The notes below the pieces were generated by a model. That model saw nothing but the letters and a program-made list of their open reading frames with translations, was not told the DNA's origin and made no database searches. From Lantana camara (lineage: Eukaryota > Streptophyta > Magnoliopsida > Lamiales > Verbenaceae), in contig CM074865.1 in the NCBI GenBank assembly GCA_037501455.1, positions 1,995,001 through 2,059,000 of the forward strand: 64,000 nt of DNA, given 5' to 3'. Each line of letters begins with the position of its first letter. Within the stretch, counting starts at the first letter, position 1. Shown in pieces: positions 11,981 to 22,857 of this stretch. The position numbers and the translations under genes were made by a program.

Positions 11981-13223
11981 TCAAGGATAAGGCGGCGGGT
12001 AATGTGGGGGCTGGCTTGAACTACTCGGTCCGACACCTTCAAATTGCTTGGCAAGATATGCGTGGAGATTCTCGAACTGACCATCAATGTGGAGCTGCAA
12101 GACATCAAGCCGGGAGTCCACATGCTCTACAAAGCTATCCATCCGCGCATTCTGAGATGCCATATAATCCCGCATGTAAGCGGGGATCTCCTCATCGTCA
12201 TCTTGGACCATTGGTATCGGTGCTCCTCGCCCGGCTTTCTCTCGATCCTGTATCTGTGCAAGCCTCCTCTGCTGATCGAGGGTGAGGTCATCATACTTTG
12301 CCACACCCCACCTGTACATCCGCTCAAACCGGTTCCTTTCCCTCTCCGGATACCAGGGTAAAACCCTATCCTTTAAGCTCTCGGCAGGCCATTGGATGAA
12401 TAGATCCATCTTGATGAACGTCTGCTCTTCAACATAGGGAAAGTTGGATAAAGGCTCCGTTTCCTCTGGCTGCCACCCTACCTCCTTGGCTAGCTTTGTC
12501 ACATAGGCACCATGGCCTATAGTTCCCGACGCCCTGCCTGCCACCTCTTTCAACTTGTACATGAACTCGGTCGTGGCATCAAACTGCACCCCCTCCTTCA
12601 TAAAGTACATAATGGCCAACTCAAACCCGTTGATATTTCCATCGCCTCTAATGCCTAGCACATATTCCCACAGCCAGGAGTCTATGCACCAAGCGCCAAA
12701 CTAAACTATCAACCGAGGTGGCCTTAGTATTCCGTGGGTTGTAAGCCGGGGCACCAGCTTTTAGAGGGAATGATCGCCACACCGCCTCTCTGTCATCCGT
12801 AGACCAATTGGGCAACACTGACATCTGGCAACAAGGAAACCCTAAGGCGTCACGAATCTCGTCTGCATTTAATGACTGGGCATCCTCCCCATCTAACGTG
12901 AAATTGAGCTTGGTTGCGACCTGGTCCCAAGTCATAGTGGTGAAGAATGCTGTTGTCAACTCCGGATATGTGTTAGCCGGAACCATCATAAATGTCTTCC
13001 ACCCTATGTTGTTAAATAAAGCCTCGACCTCATCCCAGACTCCTAACCTCCGAAGTGTAGCGAGATGTGGGAACTTGGTGGGCATAATATTCCGCGTGGT
13101 ATTCTTGTTATAAGGGTTCCCAAGCCCTTCCAAAGTTACATTCACGGAATCCCGTGGTTGGCGGCCGGTTGGGCCGGATGACGAGGTGAGTTGCAGAGGG
13201 GCGGGTCTCTTGTTGCGTCCCAT
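11981..13223 (-). pseudogene. Athila-type 3' extra ORF (env-position), frameshifted
   Basis: The start is chosen at ATG 13223 (MGRNKRPAPLQL), because the open frame above it lies upstream of a good splice acceptor. The product resembles the Arabidopsis retrotransposon ORF-1 (Athila ORF-1, PF03078-like) family and sits in the envelope position downstream of pol. The frame changes near 12650: the first part ends just after LVHRLLAVGICARH and the rest continues in another frame to 11981 with a proline-rich tail. A minus-strand acceptor (CTGTGCAG) ends 5 nt before the ATG, consistent with expression from a spliced RNA. I see no convincing membrane segment. Confidence 0.75.
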
Positions 13224-14447
13224 ACTTCCTGCACAGAAATACCCCCAAATCAACAACAAAAAGTAATATAATTTCAAAGGGGCATTTTATCGAACACCTT
13301 GTGAGCACCAGTAAAAAGTCTAGAGTTCCATCAAATAAAGCATACCATTTCATCACCCATAACCTAGACTCAGCCCTCTATATTACCAAACTCGTTGAAC
13401 TATCATAGGGCCTCAATTTCTCCCACAAACATGTAAATAACCGCCTACAACAAACCTCCACAATTTGCAAAATTCAAGACAATGTGTAAGAACAAGGGCC
13501 AAAATTTCCACTTCTTTTCGAACACCCAACTCTAGCATGCACAAAACTCGACTAAGGAGCAAGAATTCATAGAATTGATATCCAATATGCTTCAAAGAAA
13601 AATTAGGGTTCATAGTTTAAAAAGGCCAAAGATTTGCAAATTATGGCAATTCCTAATTCTAAACATGCCAAAACTTGAAATAGAATCAAGAATTTTAAAG
13701 AATATACATCATAAGCATGGTTTATAAAACTAGGGTCTAACCCTTCTTAATTAAATCCGTGAAACTAAAGTACCCAAGAGAATAGGAGACTTACCCGAAA
13801 AATGTAGAATGCAAAGTGTAATGTGTGTGTTGTCTTGCCGGAATATGACTGAAAATGGTGGTGGTGATGCTTGTGCCGTGAGTGAATGGGGGAAGAAAAG
13901 ATGAGAGAAGAGAATAGGGTTCTTGTGTTTTAGAATACAAGACAAAGTGAGGAACCCCCGTTTTATTTCAACCCCGCGGACGTGACACGCCCGTGTTGAA
14001 ACGTACACTATATGGATGACATGGGGGTGTCATCCTTTACCTAGTGAACTCTGTACTATGACACGGGGGTGTCGATTTTTCTTAGGGAACTTGACACGCC
14101 CGTGTCTCCTCTCGGCTGGCAACACTGTACCGTGACACGGGGGTGTCGCGGATTTCTCCTTGTGGAAGGCACGCCCGTGTCTCCCCCAAACTTAGGAATT
14201 CAGCACGACACTCCGCACAAAACGTTCCTTGGTGTTTGCATCCGCTAAATTCGCACCTATTAGCTCAAATTCATCCAAGACCTTCGTACTCCATCCACTC
14301 GATTCGAACCAATTTACCTGAAACACAAGACAGAAGATGCCTATCAATCACAAACTTTACTGACTAAAGAAAGGGAAGAAAAGGGAAGAAAAGGGAAAGA
14401 AGAATAGTTCTAAGTTATAGTCGTTAGCTTGACTTCATGACTCAGGT
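13224..14447 (-). other. Spacer between pol and extra ORF, with palindrome cluster
   Basis: No supported gene. 13975-14185 carries six copies of the GACACGGG(G/C)GTGTC-type quasi-palindrome that is also found in the LTRs, in otherwise unrelated sequence. Purine-rich repeats (gggaagaaaa) lie near 14370-14400. Confidence 0.7.
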
Positions 14448-17400
14448 CTAAGGCGCTGGAGCCGTTAACACGCACGAGACGTGTTCGCCAATTCGATCTC
14501 CAGCAAGATATGGCTTGAGTCTTTGTCCATTCACCACAAAGGATGGTGAGCCTTCATTGCCTATCTCCACCGCTCCATTCGCCAAAACTTTTACCACTCT
14601 GAACGGACTGGACCACCTTGACTTAAGTTTCCCGGGAAAGAGCTTCAATCTAGAATTGTACAACAACACCAATTGACCCTCGACAAACTCCTTAACCCGA
14701 ATATGCTTATCATGCCACTTCTTCGTTCTCTCCTTATAAATCCGAGCATTTTCGTAAGCTTCTAACCTTAATTCCTCCAACTCTTGCAAGTCAAGTATCC
14801 TTTTCTCTCCGGCTCTCGTGAGATCGAAATTTATAGCCTTAATGGCCCAATACGACTTGTACTCGATCTCGACTGGGAGGTGACATGCTTTACCATAAAC
14901 CAACTGATACGGAGAAGTTCCTATAGGTGTCTTAAACGCGGTCCTATAAGCCCATAACGCGTCATCCAACTTCGAGGACCAATCTTTCCTAGAGGGGTTC
15001 ACTACCTTCTCCAAAATCCACTTCAACTCCCTATTCGTGACCTCAGCTTGCCCACTTGCTTGGGGATGATACGCAGTAGTTACCCGATGCTGGACCCCGT
15101 ATTTCTTCAACAAAGCTTCCAAGGGCTTGTTGCAAAAGTGCGTACCCCTATCACTGATTAATGCCCGTGGAACTCCGAACCTATTGAAAATGTTCTTTTG
15201 CAAGAACTTAATCACCACCTTCGAGTCATTGGTCGGAGTTGCCACGGCTTCGGCCCACTTGGATACATAATCCACCGCCACCAAGATATATTGATTCCTA
15301 TTCGACGGTGGGAAAGGTCCCATGAAATCGATTCCCCAAACATCAAACAGTTCAACTTCCAAAATATACTTCATTGGCATCTCATCTCTTTTACTAATGT
15401 TCCCGGCTCTCTGACAAGCGTCACATTCCTTGGCAAATCTGTAAGCATCCTTAAACAGCGTTGGCCACCAAAACCCTGACTGTAATACCTTAGCTGCTGT
15501 CTTTCGCCCACTTGAGTGTCCTCCATATAAGCTCGCATGACATCTCTCTATCACTTCATCAGCTTCAACCTCCGGAACACACCTTCGCACTAACCAATCC
15601 GAGCAGTGTTTATATACATATGACTCTTCCCAATAATAACGCTTCGCTTCTGACAAGAACCTCTGTTTCTGATGGAAATTCATGCCTGGTGGTAAAGCTT
15701 TGCAAACCATGTGATTCACAATATCTGCGTACCAAGGAACTATCGCATTGGCTGCAAACAGCTCCTCGTCAGGGAAATTCTCAGTAATCTCCTCCTCATA
15801 CTCATCCTCATTTTCCCCAACTTCTAACCTTGACAAGTGATCTGCAACTAAGTTCTCCGTCCCCTTCTTGTCACGAATTTCAAGATCGAACTCCTGAAGC
15901 AATAGAATCCATCTAATCAAACGGGGCTTTGAATCATTCTTCGAAAGGAGATCCTTGATTGCTGCATGGTCCGTGTAGACGATTGTCTTCGAACCTATCA
16001 AGTAAGACCGAAACTTGTCAAAAGCATGCACAATAGCTAATAATTCTTTCTCAGTAGTAACATAATTTAATTGTGCATCATTTAAAGTTTTGCTAGAATA
16101 TGCGATAACGTGTAAATGCTTCTCCCTTCGTTGGCCAAGAACAGCTCCAATGGCCAAATCGCTCGCATCGCACATTAGCTCAAACGGTAGAGTCCAATCC
16201 GGTGCAACCATAATTGGTGCCGAGGTAAGCTCCTTCTTCAACCTATCAAATGCAAGTAAACAATCATTCTTAAACACGAATTCAGTATCTTTTTGTAGTA
16301 ACTTGCATAAAGGTAAGGTAATTTTTGAAAAGTCCTTGATAAACCGGCGATAGAAACCGGCATGACCAAGGAAACTTCTCACTCCCTTGATATTAGTAGG
16401 TGGAGGCAATTTTGGGATCACATCAATCTTGGCCCTATCCACCTCAATGCCTTTCTCTGAAACCTTGTGACCCAACACTATCCCTTCCTTTACCATGAAG
16501 TGGCACTTCTCCTAATTTAGAACGAGGTTAGTTTCTTCACATCGCTGCAAAACTTGAGCAAGATTATGCAAGCATGAATCGAAAGAAGAACCAAACACAG
16601 AAAAGTCATCCATAAAGATTTCCATTGTGCGTTCTATAAAGTCAGAGAAAATGGCCATCATGCATCGTTGAAAAGTAGCCGGGGCATTACACAACCTAAA
16701 AGGCATACGCCTATACGCAAATGTACCATAAGGGCAAGTAAACGTACATTTTTCCTGATCCTCTGGGGCTATAGCAATTTGGTTATACCCTGAATACCCA
16801 TCCAGGAAGCAGTAATAAGAATGTCTGGCTAACCTTTCTAACATCTGATCAATAAAGGGAAGTGGAAAGTGATCTTTACGAGTGGCATTGTTCAACTTCC
16901 TATAATCTATGCAAACTCTCCAACCCGTGACTGTCCTAGTTGGTATTAACTCATTCTTCTCATTTTTAATTACAGTCATCCCCCCTTTCTTGGGCACTAC
17001 CTGCACAGGGCTAACCCACTTGCTATCCGAGTTAGGGTAAATTATCCCGGCATCTAACAGTTTTAGTACCTCAGCCCTAACTACCTCCTTCATGTTTGGG
17101 TTCAATCTACGGTGATGTTCTACGGAGGGTTTATGGTTATCTTCCATAAGAATCTTATGCAAGCAAATAGATGGGCTAATCCCCTTGATGTCAGAAATAG
17201 TCCAACCTATCGCTCGTTTGTGTTCTCTCAAAACCCTCAACAAAGCATCATGATGTGAATCAGTTAAATCAGAGGCAACTATAACAGGCAATGTTTCAGA
17301 TTCACCCAAATAACCATATCTCAAATGAGCGGGGAGGGGTTTCAGTTCTAACTTAGGAGCTTTCTCAACAGAAGGACGAAGAGTGGGCTTACCTATACCC

Positions 17401-19892
17401 AACTCTTCATATACAAACCTCTTTCGGAATGGTACGTATGGGGTGGCCTCGAGTGCCTTTGCGTAGGCGGCCAATTCTTCTAGTATGTCTTCCCCATCAA
17501 TGTGGTCCGTGAGTCCTCTTAGACAGAGTTCGAGAGGGTCCTCGTTGCTTATAGACATCGGTGTCTGTGCTTTGATTTCCACCATGTTGCATTGTTCTTC
17601 GATTACCGATCCTTTCATTGCCTTGAACAGATTAAACTCCACCTGTTCGTCCCCCACACGAAGAGTTAGAATGCCACTCTTCACATCAATTAAGGCTCCT
17701 GCTGTGGCTAAGAAAGGCCTCCCTAAGATGAGCGGCATGTTTTGATCTTCCTCCATCTCCAACACTATGAAGTCTACCGGTAGGTAGAACTTCCCAACTC
17801 TGACCAAAACATTTTCTAGGATTCCCGTGGGGTACTTGACTGATCGATCGGCTAGCTGCAAGAAAACGGTAGTCGGTTTCAATGAATTCAGTCCAAGTTT
17901 CCTGCAAACAGATAATGGCATTAGACTCACACTAGCACCAAGATCACATAAAGCTTTATTAAAGGACAAATTGCCAATTGTGCAAGGAATTGAAAAACTC
18001 CCTGGATCCTTAAGCTTCGGAGGAAGCTTATGTTGTAGAATGGCACTGCACTCCTCAGTAAGTGCTATCGTGGCATAGTCCTCCAATTTTCTCTTGTTGG
18101 AGAGGATCTCCTTCAAGAATTTGACGTACGTGGGCATCTGGGCTAGGGCCTCGGCAAAGGGGATGTTTATATGTAGTTCTTTGAAGATATTCAAGAACTT
18201 CTCGAATTGTTTCTCCAACCTTTGCTTTTGAAATCTCTGCGGGAAAGGAAGTGGTGGCACATACGGCTTGGGTGCCACTGGTGTCTTTGGCTTGGAAGGG
18301 AGCTCAGTCGTCTGTGCTTCCTTCTCCTCTTTCGCTGGCTCGACTACTTTCTCAGATTCCACCACGGCTTCCTTTTCTCTTCTCATTTCTGTCTCCACCG
18401 GCATTGCAGGCCCCTTGTAAGTTGTGCCACTTCGTAGTGTAATGGCCTTGCAATGCTCTTTCGGATTCTCCTCAGGTTTGCTTGAAAACATGCCTTGGGC
18501 TCTAACATTGATCGTATTTGCCAACTGGCCCACCTGCACTTCCAAATTTTTATTCTGAACCAGCACCTGTTCTACCTGAGATTCGAGTTTCTGATACCTA
18601 TCATTCGAGACATTGATGAACTTCTCGAGGGCCGCCTCCCACCACGGTTTCTGTTCTTGCGGTGGTTGTGGAGGGGGTGCGAATCTCTGCTGATTTTGAT
18701 GTGGTGGATGTGGTCCCTGTTGTCTCGGTTGGAAGTGTGGTCTCGGGTTTGGGTTTGGGTTTTGAACATTCTGATTGTTTGACCACGAGAAGTGGGGATG
18801 ATTCTTCCATCCTGGGTTGTAGGTGTTCGAGTATGGGTCATTTGCTGGCTTTTGATTTTGCACGTAATTCGCTTGCTCCTGACCAACAACAACCTGTGCA
18901 CCTGCATTGGTAGAAGGACAAACATCAAACGAATGGGGACCACCACAAATTTCACATAATACCTGTAAGGCGTTTGACTGTGCCACTGTGTTACCTGCTG
19001 TAGAAATTGCAAGTCGGTCTAGCTTCTGGTTCAGTGCTTCGAACTTGGCATTGAAAGCTGTCACAGTGTCAGTGGTGAGTATGCCTGCCTCAGGTCTCGG
19101 TAGAGGAGGATTGCTCCTCTCCTTTGTCCAACTGCTATTTGCTGCTATCTTATTCAGAAGTTGCATTCCTTCTTCTTCGGACAGTGCCATAAATGCTCCT
19201 CCCGCTGCTGCATCGACCATGATTTTCATGTTTTCTGTCATTCCGTTGTAAAAGATTTGTACCAGTTGCCATCCTGGAACACGGTGATGTGGGCATTTCC
19301 TTTGCAAATCCTTATATCTTTCCCATCCTTCGTACAACGTTTCCCCATCATAGAGCCTGAAGCTCGTTATTTCGTCTCTGTACCTCATGGTCTTGCTAGG
19401 AGGGTAGAACTTGGCTAAAAAGGCCTTAGAGAGGTCTGCCCATGTCTGAAGTGTCTCATTTGACAAAGTCGAAATCCATGTCCGGGCTTTATCCCTTAAG
19501 GAGAAGGGAAAAAGCCTAACTCTGATTGCGTCATCTGAAGCATTATGGATCTTAAAAGTCGAGCAAACGTCCAAAAAGTAGGACAAATGTGATGCGGGAT
19601 CTTCATGTGGTAAGCCCCCAAACGGATTCTGTTGTAAGAGGTTGATGAACCCAGTTTTGATCTCAAAGTTGTTCGCCTCCACCGTGGGGCGAACCAAGTT
19701 GTTCTGGATTAGGCCAATGTTGGGAATGGCATAATCCTGAAGTGTGGTTGGTTGCTCGTTATTGGGTTGGGCCATTGGAATTGGGTTTACTTCCTGCTTC
19801 TTTTCCTTTTTTCGCCTCGTTCGATTTGCCCGACAAGTCCTCTCAATTTCAGGATCGTAAGGCAAAGGTTCCAAGCTTTGCGATCGTAGCAT
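14448..19892 (-). pseudogene. Athila gag-pol polyprotein with one internal stop
   Basis: The start is ATG 19892 (MLRSQSLEPL). Domains in order: retrotransposon gag (about residues 50-260); a zinc knuckle of CX2CX3HX4C type (CEICGGPHSFDVC, about 315-330); an aspartic protease with DLGASVSLMP; reverse transcriptase with FMDD; RNase H beginning [13 protein letters not shown]; an HHCC integrase zinc region ([10 protein letters not shown]... CDACQRAG); and a DDE core ([27 protein letters not shown]). One in-frame TAG at 16514-16512, at a position usually Trp within the LVLN-x-EKCHF segment of the RT region, splits an otherwise open frame of about 1,813 codons. Motif residues elsewhere look intact, so a single nonsense change is the only visible lesion. 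Confidence 0.93.
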
Positions 19893-20017
19893 GCACTAGG
19901 TACCTGCAATTGGGAAAACCCGTGGTCAAATTCAACGCACTTCAGAAAGAAATCAAGCAGAAAGGGTGGTCTAAAGCACCAGAAAAAGTCAATAAAGTAA
20001 TATTGAATTGAACGCCT

Positions 20018-20035
20018 TCCCCGGCAACGGCGCCA
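20018..20035 (-). other. Primer binding site (tRNA-Asp)
   Basis: On the minus strand it reads TGGCGCCGTTGCCGGGGA, 6 bp inside the 5' LTR. It is the typical Athila primer site, complementary to the tRNA-Asp 3' end. Confidence 0.9.
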
Positions 20036-20041
20036 AAAACT

Positions 20042-21570
20042 TGATAGACAAATCTTGAACCCAAGTGTAAGTTCTAAATTCGATTGCAACACTTAAGGTA
20101 TCGTATCCGTAGGGAAGGGAACTCAACAACCACTTCTATAACTATTTCTAATCTAGAGACCGAACAAGATTGACAGTGTTGTACTATACTACTATGACGA
20201 AATTAAACTAAGCAATAAGTAATCAATCACACGAGCTAACAAATAAAAATCAAGATTAAACCACTTAATTAAAGCAGGTCGGGGAGTAAATCATATGCCC
20301 TTCAGTGATCAAATCAATACTCAAGTACGGATGTATGATTCTTCAACCTAATCACAATTTTATACCTAGCTTCTCTCAAAGACTAGATGTCTAATTAATC
20401 AAGCCAAGTGTTGTTCTCACAATCACTTAGTAACCAAGTTAATCGAATAAAGCAAGATTAGTGTATTTAAAACCTAGCGGCTTGGCATGGAATTCTAAAG
20501 ACGTGTTGTAGAAATTAGGCTTAAATTTCTTTAAGCCTAAAAAGTCTAAGTTTTGGAAAACAATCACAATTATCCTCAATCTCTCGATTATCGGATAATT
20601 TACACTATGTTCATGGATGGCCAATCCACTCCCAATCTACTCAATTTCGTTTCCTAACAAAGAATCACACGAATTAACTCAAGCATTAACTCAAACACCT
20701 TAGATGCATAATCCTTACCCCCTAACCCTAGGAGATTAGTTCCTCATAATAGACTCAAAACTCATTAAAATCAAAGGAATTGCATTCAAAACATTCATGT
20801 CTAACATAACCATCAAACCGGAATTAATACTTCTGAAATTCTAACCTAATTATCAAAACGAATCTAAAGCAATAAAACTAACTATCCTAGAATTTAAAAA
20901 CCAAAGCTTGAGGAATTAGTTTGATAGAAAAGCAGTAAATAAAACCAAATTGATCAAGTCTTGTGATTTGATTGAATCTTCAACTCTATGTCTTCGTGTT
21001 TCTTCCTTCTCCGATTATTCTTGAACTTCTGGGAAGCTATCTGTCCAAAAGCTCCCAAATTCCGCCTCAAAACCGTGTATAAATAGAAGTCCTTAACCCA
21101 GCTCCGCCACGTGACACGGGCGTGCAGAGCCCATGCACAAAAATGTGAGACGCCCGTGTCACATATAAAAAACGTACTCGCGCTTTTCTTCTTGACACGG
21201 GGGTGTTAAGAGTTGTTCTTCTGAATGACACGGGGGTGCAGAAGCTGCCAGGCCTCTCTGTACCGAGACACGGGGGTATCGAAGATTGCTCTATGTTGGT
21301 GACACGGGCGTGTCACCATCTGGAATCCGAGGGTCACTTCTGTACTGAGACACGGGGGTGTCTCAGTTTACTCTTCCAAGGGGACACGGGCGTGTCCCCT
21401 AGAATTTCTCGTTTTTCGCCTTTTATTGCATGGTTTTGCTTCTACTTCGTCTCTTCAACTCCAAGGTGAAAGGTACCTAAAAGGGAGCATAAATCGCATT
21501 ATAAGTTCTTAAAACTACTTGAATTTAACTCAAATTGCCCTACAAATCTATGCAAAAACCCGATACATCA
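20042..21570 (-). repeat. 5' LTR of Athila element
   Basis: 1529 bp. It carries eight GACACGGG(G/C)GTGTC-type quasi-palindromes between 21111 and 21400, in the promoter-proximal half when read on the minus strand. Confidence 0.93.
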
Positions 21571-21575
21571 GGTGT

Positions 21576-22672
21576 ATAGGATCTATGCGTGTATTTTTTG
21601 TTACCTAGTTAATGATTTCGTTATTTGGTTAACGGTTGGACTATTGTTGCAACGTGTGTGACTATTATTGTAACGTAAGGGACTATTATTGTAACAGCTT
21701 CTTAAAGTATATATAGGACCTTTTTTGAATTTTTGAAACGGGTGAGACTAATATTGCAACACTCTAAATCGAATGGGGCCAAAAATGCAATTTTCTCGTT
21801 TTTTTGTTGATAAATAGTGAGAATTAATTGCTTCAATTTGAAGCCAGAATTTTCTTCTTCTTCTTTTTTTTTTTTTTTAAATAATAATTCTTTCATTTTA
21901 TTGACGAATCAAGAGTGGATTTTGTGTGATCTAAATATTATATCCTTGTTTGTATTTTTTTTTGTGAATAAACGTTTTCCCCATCTTTATCCCAATATTG
22001 TTTACAGTTTTGAGTTCAAAATTTTGTTTTTTACAGCATAGTTTATAGGTAAGAACCAAATCAAACCATTTTCTTGCAAATTCGTTTATTTTGTGGATTT
22101 TCATTAATTTTCTTCATAGTTTTGATCAATTTCTATTTTTGTCTCATTTTTTTAGCAATTCTTTAGGATTTTAGTTTAGTTATAGTGAATAACCCCCTCA
22201 AATTTCATGCAATTAAGGTGCTAAGTACTTTCTTGATGATAGAAATTGTTGTGTGTGTGTGTGTGTGTGTGTCTATATGTTTATGATTTATTTCAAAGAT
22301 AAAAGAAATGCTGTACTAATTACACTCAACCCATTTTTTGTATCTTTTGGTTGCAGAAATCCTCATCTCTGTTGGAAAGACAGCAAATTTGTCGATGTAG
22401 CAAAATCTTCCATGTGTACAGGATAGACCTTCTCGAACGGAATCTGGTGTCCCTAAAGCCTAATGGAATAAGAAGCCAAGATGACATAGACCTTCCATTC
22501 AATGCAAGAGAAGCCAACAATTAATATCTACGCTAGTACAATTATTAACTAATTTGCTAAGAAGTTTTTCTTAGCAAAATCACTCGAACGGGAATACAAA
22601 CTCTGAGGAAGATCTTCATAGCTCAGCTGACAGACAATTCTATTGAAACAGCTACAGGCTGTACACAAGCAG
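21576..22672. other. Flank of the duplicated segment, copy A left end
   Basis: 21576-21780 resembles the edge of an old low-copy repeat (spaced 'actattattgtaac' words). From about 21790 the sequence aligns in direct orientation with about 48860-50430 (shared words such as 'gcttcaatttgaagcc' and 'ctgttggaaag'). A (GT)n tract lies at 22247-22272. No ORF is supported. A 'taggtaag' near 22047 and 'ttggttgcag' near 22355, both conserved in copy B, look like a donor and an acceptor and could mark a non-coding exon of a plus-strand transcript. Confidence 0.5.
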
Positions 22673-22845
22673 TGTTAAACTTAGGAGAACTCATAGTTTG
22701 GGAAAGAATTAATTTCTTATTTCTGTGTATTACTAACGCTAGGTACAGGCACATAAATACAATATAGGGCTAAACTAAGAAAGGAAATAAGATCAATCAT
22801 AGCTAATTACACGATCTCCTAATATACACTTTCCTAATGTCTACA
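22673..22845 (-). repeat. 3' LTR of copia element 2
   Basis: 173 bp, TGTTAAACTT to ATGTCTACA on the plus strand. A polypurine tract (minus reading of 'ctccccctcaag') abuts it. Confidence 0.93.
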
Positions 22846-22857
22846 CTCCCCCTCAAG

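Larger units (their letters stand above)
8935..21570 (-). mobile_element. Athila-lineage Ty3/gypsy element (12.6 kb, nearly complete)
   Basis: The element reads on the minus strand. LTRs of 1517 bp (8935-10451) and 1529 bp (20042-21570) are TG...CA bounded, and a perfect 5-bp target duplication GGTGT lies at 8930-8934 and 21571-21575. The primer site TGGCGCCGTTGCCGGGGA matches the 3' end of tRNA-Asp. Internal order is gag-pol (19892-14448), a palindrome-rich spacer, an Athila-type extra ORF (13223-11981), a 1.5 kb non-coding 3' region and a polypurine tract next to the 3' LTR. The LTRs are nearly identical apart from a deletion of about 12 bp near 10282, so insertion is recent. Coding damage is limited to one nonsense codon and one frameshift. 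Confidence 0.93.

Noticed and set aside
15198..15787. Antisense ORFs inside Athila pol
   Set aside because: Shadow frames of a well-supported polyprotein.
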